Shown piece after piece: positions 24,194-33,156 of a stretch of DNA of 64,000 bases. The notes under the pieces were generated by a model. The model was not told where the DNA came from, made no database searches, and was given only the letters and a program-made list of their open reading frames with translations. Location of the stretch: the NCBI GenBank assembly GCA_965246745.1, contig OZ251980.1:1488001-1552000 (forward strand), written 5' to 3'. This DNA comes from JANXMY01 sp965246745. GTDB lineage: Bacteria > Armatimonadota > Armatimonadia > Armatimonadales > Capsulimonadaceae. Each line of letters begins with the position of its first letter. The stretch's first letter is position 1. The position numbers and the translations under genes were made by a program.

Positions 24194-25027
24194 CTACTTT
24201 AGCGTTGTATATCTAATGCCTCTCCTAGCCAATCCTTTGGCATAAACGGAAGGAACACCGCCTTTAATAAACACTCGGTAGTTCATGCCACGCAACTTTG
24301 CATATGCAGATTGATTTTCAACCTGCCGCCAGAATGCATCGATTGATTTTTGGTCAGTGTTTAGTTTGCTCTTCACTTCGTAGAGTAACTTTCCAATTTG
24401 ACCGTCAAATATCCCTTTCTCCTTGCCTAGCGTAAAACTGAGATTTTTCGCGTCAGTTATGACCACAGCACCTTTGCGAGAAAACCAGGTTGCAAGGTCT
24501 CTCTCAAGTGCTACTCCCATTTGGCCTGAAGCAAACTTGCCAAGAAAACCGAAGCGGTGAACAACTGTACCAAAGATGGGTACGAATACTATGGCTCTTT
24601 GGCCCCAGCTTAAGCGACCTCCTAACGAATCTTTTCCGACTAGTCCCTCGGCGTAGCCAACTCCTGGTAAGGAGTCGGCTACCATTCCTGCTCCAGCCTT
24701 AGCAACACCTGCTCCTCTGTTGATACTGCTCAAAACATTGCGCTTATTCGCATTATAAGCATTAATGCTATCATCGTCAGGATCAAACCCATCAGGATCG
24801 CTTTCATTAACAGGGTTCCCGTCTGCGAACCCATACAGGTTCGCCCCGCCCTGGTACCCAATCGGGTCGCGGTTGATGAACTTGCCCGTGCCGGGATCGT
24901 AGTAGCGATGCGTCAGGCACAGCAGACCCGTCTCGGTGTCCGTGTAGTACCCGAACTGACCCCCGAAGCCTGCGGGGTCGTGCTGGCCTACGCCTGCGCC
25001 CGTCGAGCCTTTGTATGCAGCCCGCAA
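24194..25027 (-). CDS. RHS core fragment with nuclease-like C-terminal toxin tip
   Basis: 277 residues from TTG 25027; RHS-like codons begin at about 25069, right after an in-frame TAG. The core is nearly identical to that of the cassette at 22313 (HDPAGFGGQFGYYTDTETGL, RYYDPGTGKFINRDPIGY, NPVNESDPDG). The tip has an Ala/Gly-rich hydrophobic stretch (~100-160), then a domain with an FTLGKEKGIFDGQIG strand and YEVKSKL. The D-x(n)-E-V-K arrangement is that of a restriction-endonuclease-like fold, so a DNase toxin is likely. The 5' part of the RHS gene is lost, as in the other cassette. GC falls in the tip. Confidence 0.72.
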   Translation of the reverse strand: MRAAYKGSTGAGVGQHDPAGFGGQFGYYTDTETGLLCLTHRYYDPGTGKFINRDPIGYQGGANLYGFADGNPVNESDPDGFDPDDDSINAYNANKRNVLSSINRGAGVAKAGAGMVADSLPGVGYAEGLVGKDSLGGRLSWGQRAIVFVPIFGTVVHRFGFLGKFASGQMGVALERDLATWFSRKGAVVITDAKNLSFTLGKEKGIFDGQIGKLLYEVKSKLNTDQKSIDAFWRQVENQSAYAKLRGMNYRVFIKGGVPSVYAKGLARRGIRYTTLK

Positions 25028-25069
25028 GGCCCCGTAGCCCTGGAACGTGAAGCGGTCGTCACACGCCGC

Positions 25070-25255
25070 CTAACCGGATGGTACATTGTCGCCGGGGCCG
25101 TGAGCGCCGCAGTCGTGCCGGCCCGTGCCGGTCAGCCGGGCTGCGGCAAACGCGAAAAGCAGAAGAGCAAGGCGGAAACGAAAAGGCGGAAACGCAGGAA
25201 AGCGGGGCGGGCCAAAACTGACCGGGAGCCGGGACGCAGTGCTGTTATAGCACAC
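25070..25255 (-). pseudogene. Possible 5' stub of an RHS-type gene (signal-like peptide)
   Basis: A 61-codon frame with a hydrophobic, signal-like stretch (FRLALLLFAFAAARLTG) ends at the stop codon that directly precedes the RHS core fragment. A TATAAC box sits close to its start. It may be the surviving start of an exported protein joined to the cassette by deletion, or chance. It lies in a ~230-bp gap that shows nothing else. Confidence 0.25.
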
Positions 25256-25299
25256 TTGGACCGGGTTTGCGCTCAGCCGGGAGCGTGGGTTTTTGCAGG

Positions 25300-27843
25300 C
25301 TACGCGGCGCGGGGCAGGGTGAACTCCGCGCCGAGGCAGTGCAGGTCGGAGGCGTCCAGGGCGGAGGCGTCTAAGCCGGACGAGTACAGGCCGGGCGGGG
25401 TGCGGCCTTCGCCGGCGAGGCGGCCCAGCTTGCGCTCGGTCTTTTCGCGGTACATGTGGGCGTCGGCGTCGGCCATCAGCGAGGCAAAGTCCGCGCCGTC
25501 GGCGGGGAAGCAGGCATAGCCGACCGACGCGCCCAGATGCAGAGCGCCGAGGCGCGGGTGGTCAAGGCCCGGCTCGTAGCGCTCCACGGCGGACTGCAAG
25601 CGGTCGGCCAGCCCCGCGGCCTGCGCGGCGGTCGCGCCGTCCAGATAAATCAAAAACTCGTCGCCGCCGTACCGCGCGGCGATGTCGCCGGGGCGCAGCG
25701 CGGCCCGAAACAGCGCCGACAGGTCGCGCAGCACCTGGTCGCCTTTTTGGTGCCCGAAGTTGTCGTTGATCGGCTTAAACGAGTCGAGGTCCAAACACAG
25801 CAGGGCGAACGGCACCGCGCCCCGGCAGCGCTCCTCGACATGCTCGGTGATATGCCGGATGTTGTGCAGGCCGGTCAGCGGATCGGTGAACGCATGCGAG
25901 CGGGTGCGGTCGAACAAGACGCCGTTGTACAGCGCGGCCGCCGCCCGGTCGGCGATGGTTTCGAGAAGCTGCCGGTCGTGGGCGCTGAACGCCTGGGACT
26001 GGGGATGATACAAGTTGATGGTGCCGAGCACTTCGCCTTGATGAGACACCGGCACGATCAGCGCGGACAGCAGCGGCGTCCACTGGGTCGTCTGCGACGA
26101 AATCAGCAGCAGGTCGTCGGGGTCATACCCGCCGAGAAACGTGGTGCGGGTGCGGGCGACCGCCGCCGAGGTTCCCCCGAGCGTTTTGGCGCCGCTGAAA
26201 AACTCGCGGTTCAGTCCGACCGCCGCTCGGACCTGCATTTCGTCGCCGCCGGCTGCGCCGGCGGTCTTGGCCGGACTGAGCAGGCCCGGACGCAGCAAAA
26301 ACAGCGCGGCGGTGCCCGGCAGCAGCGTTTCCAGCTTGCGGCTTAACACTTCCAGGGTTTCTTCGAGGCCGACGCTCGACGACAGCGTTTGCACGACTTC
26401 GTACAAGGCCCACAGCTCCGACGACGCCCGGTGGATGGCCTGGGCGGCCTGGTCCGACGGGCGGGCGGGCGCGGCGGCGGCCGGGGCGGCGACAAACAAG
26501 GGGCCTTCGCCGTCCCGCGCCATTTCCTCAACCACGCCGTTGATGATCTCCAAAAACGCATCGGCAATGACCGGATCGAAGTGCGTTCCCCGGTCTTTTT
26601 TGATCACTTCGCACGCCCGCTCGTGGGTCCAGGCGCTGCGGTACGACCGCGACGAGGTCAAGGCATCGTAGACATCCGCGACCGCGAGGATGCGGGCGGT
26701 GCGCGGGATGTTTTCGCCCGCCAGGCCGTCCGGGTAGCCGGTGCCGTCCCACTTTTCGTGGTGGGAGCGCACCACAGGCAGGACCGGCCAGGGAAACTCG
26801 ACCGGGTCGAGAATGGCCGCGCCGATTTCCGGGTGCTGCTTGATCTTGGCGAATTCTTCGTCGGTCAGCCGTCCGGGCTTCAAGAGCACATATTCGGGGA
26901 CGCCGAGCTTGCCGATGTCATGCAGCAGAGCGCCGGTGTTGATGGCTTCCAGCTCGCTGCCGTCGAGGCCCAGGTGCTTCGCCGCCGCGACCGCATAGCG
27001 CTGCACCCGCAGAATATGCTGGTGCGTGTACTGGTCTTTGGCGTCAATCGCCAGCGCCAGGCTTTTAATCGTGGCGAGGTACAAATCGGCCAGATGCTCC
27101 TGACTGAGCTGCAATTCTTCGATATGCTGCTGCTTTTCCTCGGTCCGGGCGGTCGTGGTGGCGAAGTTCTGGTAGATGACCCAGCCGAGCGGCGACAGCA
27201 AAATCAGCACATAAGTCAGGTGATTGCTGAACAGCAGCAAGGCCAGCGTCGCCAGCCCCGCGCCGGCGAAAAACGACGACGCGGTCCACAAAAACGTCCG
27301 GTGCCAGACCCGAAACGGGTTTTGCCGGGTACAAAGCGCGGTGATGCACGCGACGCCGCCGGTGTTGACCAGAAAAAATACCAGGCTGGCCGCCGCGACC
27401 GCCGGGTAGCTGCCGGGGTTCCGTAAAAGCAGCACATGCCCGTTCAAGCCGACAAACACCAGGCTGGCGGCCAGCGTCTCCACCATGGTCAGCGCCACAT
27501 TGAACAAAAGCTGATACAGCGCCTGCCGCTTCGGATACAAGCAGTTGGACAAGCTGCCGACAGCCCCAACCAGCAGCGCCGCCGCCGGCCCGAAGCGCAG
27601 CATAGCGGTGAAAGTCAGCACATAGCCCAGCGACATGGAAACATGGTCTTCCGCGCTGCGCCGCTGCATCAAGCGTATCTTCGTTCGCGCAATCAGCGCG
27701 GCCAGCACCAGATAAATGCCCAGCTCCCACGGGCCGACACTGGAGCGCACCGACGGCAGAAACGCGGCCAGCGCCGCCGCCCCGCCGCCGAGCAGGTCAA
27801 TCAGCAGCAAATACAGAAGTGCAGTTTTCGGAAGGTGTTTCAT
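25300..27843 (-). CDS. Membrane HD-GYP phosphodiesterase / GGDEF diguanylate cyclase hybrid
   Basis: 847 residues from the ATG at 27843. The N-terminal ~220 residues form about seven membrane helices, a sensory region (LLIDLLGGGAAALAAFL, GYVLTFTAMLRFG). An HD-GYP domain follows with LLHDIGKLGVPE (~306) and HHEKWDGTGYPDGL (~370), both signature motifs intact. Then comes a GAF-like domain (~475-650, with ALIVPVSHQGEVLGTINLY) and a C-terminal GGDEF domain with intact ARYGGDEF (~726). HD-GYP before GGDEF is the reverse of the order in the neighbouring protein. It can potentially make and break c-di-GMP, and the window has two c-di-GMP riboswitches. The upstream in-frame starts (28038, 27918) are not supported. 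Confidence 0.88.
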   Translation of the reverse strand: MKHLPKTALLYLLLIDLLGGGAAALAAFLPSVRSSVGPWELGIYLVLAALIARTKIRLMQRRSAEDHVSMSLGYVLTFTAMLRFGPAAALLVGAVGSLSNCLYPKRQALYQLLFNVALTMVETLAASLVFVGLNGHVLLLRNPGSYPAVAAASLVFFLVNTGGVACITALCTRQNPFRVWHRTFLWTASSFFAGAGLATLALLLFSNHLTYVLILLSPLGWVIYQNFATTTARTEEKQQHIEELQLSQEHLADLYLATIKSLALAIDAKDQYTHQHILRVQRYAVAAAKHLGLDGSELEAINTGALLHDIGKLGVPEYVLLKPGRLTDEEFAKIKQHPEIGAAILDPVEFPWPVLPVVRSHHEKWDGTGYPDGLAGENIPRTARILAVADVYDALTSSRSYRSAWTHERACEVIKKDRGTHFDPVIADAFLEIINGVVEEMARDGEGPLFVAAPAAAAPARPSDQAAQAIHRASSELWALYEVVQTLSSSVGLEETLEVLSRKLETLLPGTAALFLLRPGLLSPAKTAGAAGGDEMQVRAAVGLNREFFSGAKTLGGTSAAVARTRTTFLGGYDPDDLLLISSQTTQWTPLLSALIVPVSHQGEVLGTINLYHPQSQAFSAHDRQLLETIADRAAAALYNGVLFDRTRSHAFTDPLTGLHNIRHITEHVEERCRGAVPFALLCLDLDSFKPINDNFGHQKGDQVLRDLSALFRAALRPGDIAARYGGDEFLIYLDGATAAQAAGLADRLQSAVERYEPGLDHPRLGALHLGASVGYACFPADGADFASLMADADAHMYREKTERKLGRLAGEGRTPPGLYSSGLDASALDASDLHCLGAEFTLPRAA

Positions 27844-28004
27844 AGTCGAGCGAAAAAAGCGAAAACGAAAAAGCGAAGCCGAATTCAAACGGGCCACCGG
27901 ACACGATATTGTTATCATTGGCGTTCCGCCCGGCAAACTAGAGGAGAAAAGCAGCCGCGCGGCGGCAAAGCCGGGTGCGGCGAGCAGCCGGACCGCGGAA
28001 AAAA

Positions 28005-28034
28005 TTGAAACAACCGGCGGAAGTATGGTAAGAT
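28005..28034 (+). promoter_or_regulatory. Promoter for the GAF-PAS-GGDEF-HD-GYP gene
   Basis: TTGAAA (28005-28010), an 18-nt spacer and TAAGAT (28029-28034). The start would lie near 28041 and give a leader of about 150 nt. Confidence 0.45.
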
Positions 28035-28040
28035 GCACTC

Positions 28041-28187
28041 AGGCGCGAGGAGCCTTTCCGGTCCCCAATCAGGGGCCTTGCGGAGCTTCCACGCCCTGCC
28101 GAAGCCTCGCCGGCGGCTTGGTTGTTTTTGGGTTGTTTTCAAGAGAAGCCTCCGTTGTGACTCCTCCCGGCAACTTTTCCAAGACCC
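28041..28187 (+). promoter_or_regulatory. Long structured leader with internal terminator-like hairpin (candidate attenuator)
   Basis: The leader contains a hairpin of the type GGTCCCC-AATCA-GGGGCC near 28060-28077. Further on is CC(G)AAGCC (28099-28106) pairing with GGCTTGG (28115-28121), followed by TTGTTTTT, which looks like an intrinsic terminator about 60 nt before the gene. It is not a GEMM-I element. Its position before a c-di-GMP enzyme suggests an attenuation device of unknown ligand. Confidence 0.4.
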
Positions 28188-31100
28188 GTGCCGAGATTTG
28201 AATGTCAGAAAGTCGTACCCAGGATGCAGGATAAGAACGCCGCACTGATCGCGCATCCGCCGACACGCGCCGACGAGCCGCCGACACAGGCTTCCGAGCC
28301 GCCGACAAACGTTTCCGAGCCGCCCCCGCCGTCTGAAGCTGAAAAAGAACGGCTGGCCGGGCTGCGGCGCGGCGGCCTGCTCGATACCCCGCCGGACGCC
28401 GGTCTGGACCGGATCACGGCGCTGGCCGCCCGCTTGTTCAGGGTTCCGGCGGCGATTATCACGCTGGTGGATGAAAACCGTTTGTGGTTTAAGTCGCGCG
28501 GCGGTTCCGCCAAAGACCGGCTGCCGGCGGAAATCAGCCGCAAAGACACCCCCTGCCCCTCCGCGCTGCTGTCACCCGACGTTTTTGTGGTGCAGGACCT
28601 GCGGCTTGACCCGCGCTTTCGGGACACCCCGGCGCTTGGGCCGCTCGGCGTCCGCTTTTATGCCGGAGCGCCGCTGGTCCTGAGCGACGGCACGGCAATC
28701 GGGACACTCTGCTTGATGGACTGGGCGCCGCGCTCGTTTTCCGGCCGCGAGCAGGAAGCGCTGCGGGACCTGGCGGCGGGCGCGGTCACCGAAATCGAGC
28801 TGCGGGCGGCCCTGAACGCGGCGACCGAAAACACGGCGCTGTACCGGCAGATGTTCACCGACAACCCCTACCCGATGTGGGTGCTGGATGTCGAAACACT
28901 GGATTTTCTGGATGTCAACAATGCCATGCGGGACTTGTACGATTATTCCCGCGAAGAGCTGCTGACAATGAGCGTGCTGGACATCCGGCCGGAATCCGAG
29001 CGGGCCGGCATGAAAGCGTTTCTGCTCAGCACCGCCGACAGCCCGCCGCGCGGACGGCGCGGCGTTTGGCGGCACCAAACCAAGAGCGGGACGCCCCTGT
29101 GGGTGGAAACGGCGGCGCAGCCGGTGATGTTCGGGGGCCGACGCGCTTTGTTGGCGATTGCTCAGGATGTCACCGAGCGGTGCCGGGTGGAGGACGCCCT
29201 GCGGCGCTCCGAGCGCCGGTTTGCGGCGCATGTCCGGCAGATGCCGCTGGCGGCGATTGAAATGGACACAGCGCTGACGGTGACGCGCTGGAACCCGGCG
29301 GCGGAGCGGATGTTCGGCTACACGGCGGCGGAAGCGGTCGGGCACAGCGTGGTCACGCTGATTGTCCCGGAAGATGAGCAGGCGCATGTGGAAGGAGTGC
29401 GGCTCGGCATTCTCAGCGGCCGCGGCGGCGGCCGCTCCACCAACTTCAACTGCACCAAGTCCGGCGAGCGGATTTTGTGTGATTGGTACAACTCGCCGCT
29501 GACCGATGACGCCGGCCTGCCGATCGGGTGCGCGTCCCTGGTCCGCGACATCACCGAGGAAGCCGGCGCTCAGGAGCGCCTGCGCCGCAGCGAGGCGCAT
29601 AAAGCCGCGATTCTCGGCTCCGCGCTCGACTGCATCATCACGATTGATGCGGCAGGCCGGGTCACCGACTGGAACCCCGCCGCCGAGCGCACGTTCGGCA
29701 TCACGGCGGCGGACGCCGAAGGCCGGCCTATCTCCGAGCTGATTTTGCCGCCGCCGCTGCGCGAGGCGTATCAAGACGGCCTGCTGTTTTATCTCGGGTC
29801 CGGCGACTGGCCGGCGTTTCACCGCCGGATCGAGCTGACCGCCCAGCGCGGGGACGGCACGCCGTTTTTCGCCGAGATGGCAGCGACAACGCTCGGGTCC
29901 GACCGGCCCCTGTACACGATTTACCTGCGGGACATCACCGAGCGCAAAGCGATGGAGCAGGAGCGCGAAGCGCTGCTGACCCAGACCGAGGCGCTGCTGA
30001 CGGACGCCCTGGAGCGGGCGGACCATGATCCTCTGACGGGCCTGCTGAACCACCGGGCGTTCCACAAGCGCTTAAACGAAGCGGTGAACACGGCGCAGGC
30101 GACCGGGCGCAGCGGGGCGCTGCTGCTGATTGATTTGGACAATTTCAAGTTTTTCAACGACGCTTACGGGCATCTGGCCGGGGACGATGTTTTGCGGCGG
30201 ATGTCGCAGGCGTTTGCGTCGGCCTGCGCCCTCGGCGGCGTGCTCGCCCGGTTCGGCGGCGACGAGTTCGCCCTGCTGCTGCCGAGCGCGGAAGCCGAAG
30301 ACGCCTTCGATCAGGCGGCGGCGCTCAGGGACGCGGCCGCCGGGGTCGGCTACCGGCCGCCGGGCTATGAAACCGCCATTCCGTTCACGCTGTCGGTCGG
30401 CCTGGCTTGCTTTTCCGCCGGCGGCGACGCCGACGACGGCGGCAGCCCGGCGGCGCTGCTGGAAATCGCCGCCGCCCGGCTGCGAGTCGCAAAATCGGGC
30501 GGCGACGGCGACGGCGCGGCGATGGGGCGGCGGCGGGCGCTGGCCGAATCGGTCGGCGGCTTTACCATGCTGGACGCGCTGGTGACAGCCGTAGACAACA
30601 AAGACCGCTACACCCGCCGGCACTCCGAAGATGTGATGCGCTACAGCCTGCAAATCGCCCGTGCGCTGGGCCTGGACGCCGAAACCCGGCATACTCTGGA
30701 AATCGCCGCCCTGCTCCATGATGTCGGCAAAATCGGCGTCCCTGATGCCATCCTCCGCAAGCCCGGTGCGCTGACCGACGACGATTATGAAGCCGTCAAG
30801 CAGCACCCGCTGATGGGGGCGGCGATTGTCGGGGCAGTGCCGGGGTTTGAGGAAGTGCTCGATGCAGTGCGTCACCACCACGAGCGGTGGGACGGCGGGG
30901 GGTATCCGGGCGGCTTAACGGGAGAAAAAACCCCGCTGACGGCGCGGCTGATGGCGGTGGCGGATGCGTATTCGGCGATGACGACGGACCGCCCATACCG
31001 TCAGGGAATGCCGGCGGAAAAAGCGCAGGCGATTCTGGCCGCCGGGGCCGGGACCCAGTGGGACCCCGAATGCGTCCGGGCGTTTCTGCAAACGTTGTAA
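28188..31100 (+). CDS. GAF-PAS-PAS-PAS-GGDEF-HD-GYP hybrid c-di-GMP protein
   Basis: 970 residues from GTG 28188 (ATG 28224 is an alternative). Domains in order: Pro-rich disordered start; GAF ~55-205 (PAAIITLVDENRLWFKS, GAPLVLSDGTAIGTLCLMD); PAS ~215-325, ~345-460 and ~465-590 (each with a WNPAAER or equivalent pattern); GGDEF with intact ARFGGDEFALLL (~688); HD-GYP with LLHDVGKIGVPD (~843) and HHERWDGGGYPGGL (~903). It is a soluble sensor with a cyclase and a phosphodiesterase both apparently active, and is divergent from the membrane hybrid at 25300-27843. The two share a ~340-bp intergenic region. The leader may act as an attenuator. Confidence 0.9.
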   Translation: MPRFECQKVVPRMQDKNAALIAHPPTRADEPPTQASEPPTNVSEPPPPSEAEKERLAGLRRGGLLDTPPDAGLDRITALAARLFRVPAAIITLVDENRLWFKSRGGSAKDRLPAEISRKDTPCPSALLSPDVFVVQDLRLDPRFRDTPALGPLGVRFYAGAPLVLSDGTAIGTLCLMDWAPRSFSGREQEALRDLAAGAVTEIELRAALNAATENTALYRQMFTDNPYPMWVLDVETLDFLDVNNAMRDLYDYSREELLTMSVLDIRPESERAGMKAFLLSTADSPPRGRRGVWRHQTKSGTPLWVETAAQPVMFGGRRALLAIAQDVTERCRVEDALRRSERRFAAHVRQMPLAAIEMDTALTVTRWNPAAERMFGYTAAEAVGHSVVTLIVPEDEQAHVEGVRLGILSGRGGGRSTNFNCTKSGERILCDWYNSPLTDDAGLPIGCASLVRDITEEAGAQERLRRSEAHKAAILGSALDCIITIDAAGRVTDWNPAAERTFGITAADAEGRPISELILPPPLREAYQDGLLFYLGSGDWPAFHRRIELTAQRGDGTPFFAEMAATTLGSDRPLYTIYLRDITERKAMEQEREALLTQTEALLTDALERADHDPLTGLLNHRAFHKRLNEAVNTAQATGRSGALLLIDLDNFKFFNDAYGHLAGDDVLRRMSQAFASACALGGVLARFGGDEFALLLPSAEAEDAFDQAAALRDAAAGVGYRPPGYETAIPFTLSVGLACFSAGGDADDGGSPAALLEIAAARLRVAKSGGDGDGAAMGRRRALAESVGGFTMLDALVTAVDNKDRYTRRHSEDVMRYSLQIARALGLDAETRHTLEIAALLHDVGKIGVPDAILRKPGALTDDDYEAVKQHPLMGAAIVGAVPGFEEVLDAVRHHHERWDGGGYPGGLTGEKTPLTARLMAVADAYSAMTTDRPYRQGMPAEKAQAILAAGAGTQWDPECVRAFLQTL

Positions 31101-31120
31101 GCGAACTCTGCCGCGCGGTC

Positions 31121-31624
31121 TTACCGCTGCCGCTCGGGACGGCAGCGGTCAATTTTCAATCGGCCGTCTTCGCGGACCAGCAGAAACAGCGCCCGAACTT
31201 TTGCGCCGTCCGCTTCTTGCAGCAGAAACGCCGTCCGGCAGCGCTGCCCGTCGCTGTCGGTCTCCACGGGGCCGGGCGCGGCCCGCCGCCACGCGGACAA
31301 TTCCGGGAAGCGCCCACGCGCCGCCGCCAAAAACTCCGCCGGGGTGCGGAACCGCTCGCGCAGCCACGCGCTGCGGCAGCCCGCCGCCGCCGGGGCGTCC
31401 CCGCCGCGCAGGGCGGCGAGATATGCGGTCACGACCCGCTGCGCTTGGCGGCGGTCCGCCGGCGTCGCCGCCTGCCAGCGCTCCTCGTCCGAAAAGCCCG
31501 GCCCGGCGGGCCGGGCGGCTTCCGGCGGCAGCGGATGGGCGGCGATTTGGCGGCGCAAAATCAGCCCGCAAAGCAGCAGGCAGCAGGCGACAAACAGCGC
31601 GGCGAGGGCGGGGCGGGTGTTCAT
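31121..31624 (-). CDS. Small membrane-anchored or secreted protein of unknown function
   Basis: 167 residues. A single N-terminal hydrophobic helix (ALAALFVACCLLLCGLILRR) is followed by a Pro/Ala linker and a compact ~110-residue domain with helical AQRVVTAYLAALRGGDAPAA and strands ending in GRLKIDRC. The layout resembles small NTF2-like/DUF4864 domains but I cannot assign it. It is the third gene of an operon, starting 21 nt after the transporter-like gene. Its 3' end is 20 nt from the end of the opposite c-di-GMP gene. Confidence 0.65.
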   Translation of the reverse strand: MNTRPALAALFVACCLLLCGLILRRQIAAHPLPPEAARPAGPGFSDEERWQAATPADRRQAQRVVTAYLAALRGGDAPAAAGCRSAWLRERFRTPAEFLAAARGRFPELSAWRRAAPGPVETDSDGQRCRTAFLLQEADGAKVRALFLLVREDGRLKIDRCRPERQR

Positions 31625-31645
31625 AGGCAGGTCTCCCGTCGGCAG

Positions 31646-32416
31646 CTAAAAGCGCAGGGCGAGGCCGCCGCCGTAAAACCGCGCCGGGGCTGCGCCGCCC
31701 AGCCCGCGCCCGGTTTCCAGGTCAAGCTGGGCGTTCGGCGCGATCCGGTACGTTAGCCCGGCGTCGGCAATCGGGGTCGGCCCGCTGCCCGAAACGCCGT
31801 TGTCGTACACATCCCCAAAGACCGCCAGCGGCCCGCTCAGGGCATACGTCACCTGCGCGGTCGCCGTGTAGCTCGCCAGCCGCGAGCCGCCGAGGGTCGG
31901 GTACGACAAGATCAGATTGGACGAAATACCCCAGCGCGGCCCGGACTGAGTTTCCCCGCTCAAAAGAAACACCGGGTCAACGTGCCCGCTGGTCGTCACG
32001 GCGGTTTTCAGCGGCACCGACACGCTCGGCGTGAACGCAAATTTGGTGCTGCCGTCTTTGCTTTGATGAAACTTCCAGCGCACTCCAATCGCGCCGTCGC
32101 CGAAGCCGCTTTTGTTGTCGCCCGCCGGCCAAACGTAGTCCGGCAGGGTGACTCGCAGCTCCACGGTGTCGCTGAGGCCGGTGCGGAGCAGGATGGCGGG
32201 GGCATCGGTCTGGCTGCCCTGCCCGCTGCCGGCCGAAAAGACGGTTCGGGTCACGCCGCCTTCTACTTGAATTCGCCCGCGCGGCACGACATCGCTGCCG
32301 TTGGTAAAGCCGGGCCGGTCCGGGGTCACGGCATTGTCCGATTGTCCTGCGCCGGCGGCAAAGGCCGGGATCGCCGGCAGCAGCAGGGCTGCGCCGAGCG
32401 CCAGTAAAATCTTCAT
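31646..32416 (-). CDS. Outer-membrane transporter-like protein (MetA-pathway phenol-degradation family)
   Basis: 256 residues with a signal peptide (KILLALGAALLLPAIPAFA). The mature part begins with the family pattern DNAVTPDRPGFTNGSDVVP and GRIQVEGGVT, then alternating strands with Gly/Asp turns, and ends in a terminal aromatic (GGGLALRF), typical of an outer-membrane beta-barrel. The family (transporter, PF13557-like) is named after phenol-degradation clusters but is broadly distributed. The ATG overlaps the stop of the preceding zinc-ribbon gene (ATGA), implying coupled translation. Confidence 0.72.
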   Translation of the reverse strand: MKILLALGAALLLPAIPAFAAGAGQSDNAVTPDRPGFTNGSDVVPRGRIQVEGGVTRTVFSAGSGQGSQTDAPAILLRTGLSDTVELRVTLPDYVWPAGDNKSGFGDGAIGVRWKFHQSKDGSTKFAFTPSVSVPLKTAVTTSGHVDPVFLLSGETQSGPRWGISSNLILSYPTLGGSRLASYTATAQVTYALSGPLAVFGDVYDNGVSGSGPTPIADAGLTYRIAPNAQLDLETGRGLGGAAPARFYGGGLALRF

Positions 32417-33096
32417 TTCGTCTCCGTAAAAACAAGAGTGCCGAGCACCAGGCGGCGCTCGGCGCGGTCCACCCGCCAGGACCAGGCGGGGCGGCTGAAA
32501 ATCGCGATCAGCGTTTCGGAAACCGTGCCGCCGCCGGGCGCGGGGGTCAGCGCCAGCGCCAGCGTACCGTCGGGGTTCCGCGCCCAGCGCAGCGGGGTCT
32601 GCCCGGCGCGGGCCTGCGGTCCGCCTTCCTGCCAGGAAAAGCGGCCGCCGCCGCCGGAGTCGAACTCAAATTCCAGCCGGGCGTCGGCGGCCGCTTTGCC
32701 GTGCAGCGCGGTTTCCCAGACCCCCACCGGGGAAGCGGCGGACGGCACCGCCGCCGGGCCGCTTGGCCGCAGCCGAGCCGCCGCGAAAAAAGCCGCCGCG
32801 AAAAAAACGGCGGCGGTCAGCAGAAGCGCAAGCAGCCGGCGGCCACGGCTGGCGGCAGGGGGAGCGGCAGCAGCGGGAGCGGCGGCGTCGCTTTCGGCCT
32901 GGCGGCGCGGCAGCGGCGGCAGGACAAACTGCATGGTTCGGTGGAGGGGGTCCGGGCCGGGCGTCTCGGGCGGCGTGTCCGCGCCGGTGCGGAAGCGGTG
33001 TCCGCAGTGGCGGCACAGCGGCTCTTCGCGCCGGGCCATCGTGCGGCAGCGCGGACAGTATTTTCCGGTACGAGGCATCTGCGGCGCTGCGCTCAT
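32413..33096 (-). CDS. Zinc-ribbon membrane protein of unknown function
   Basis: 227 residues. The N-terminus is a zinc ribbon (YCPRC ... LCRHCGH). A Pro/Ala linker and one membrane helix (RLLALLLTAAVFFAAAFFAA, ~80-100) precede a ~110-residue beta-rich extracytoplasmic domain (VGVWETALHG, ARLEFEFDSGGGGRFSW). Proteins with this layout resemble stress-sensing membrane proteins, but the family is unknown. The ATG at 33096 (MSAAPQ) is supported by TACACT ending 6 nt before it; the frame's further extension is rejected. It is the first gene of a three-gene operon, divergent from an HTH regulator 96 nt away. Confidence 0.65.
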   Translation of the reverse strand: MSAAPQMPRTGKYCPRCRTMARREEPLCRHCGHRFRTGADTPPETPGPDPLHRTMQFVLPPLPRRQAESDAAAPAAAAPPAASRGRRLLALLLTAAVFFAAAFFAAARLRPSGPAAVPSAASPVGVWETALHGKAAADARLEFEFDSGGGGRFSWQEGGPQARAGQTPLRWARNPDGTLALALTPAPGGGTVSETLIAIFSRPAWSWRVDRAERRLVLGTLVFTETK

Positions 33097-33156
33097 GCCG
33101 ACAGTGTACCAATCTCCGCGCGGAAAAGCAAGAGTAAACTTATTTTTCTTATATTC

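Noticed and set aside
24908..25519. 203-codon plus-strand reading frame over the RHS start region and the end of the GGDEF gene
   Set aside because: It is a shadow of conserved minus-strand RHS and GGDEF sequence, with no ribosome site and Arg/Pro/Ala-rich nonsense.
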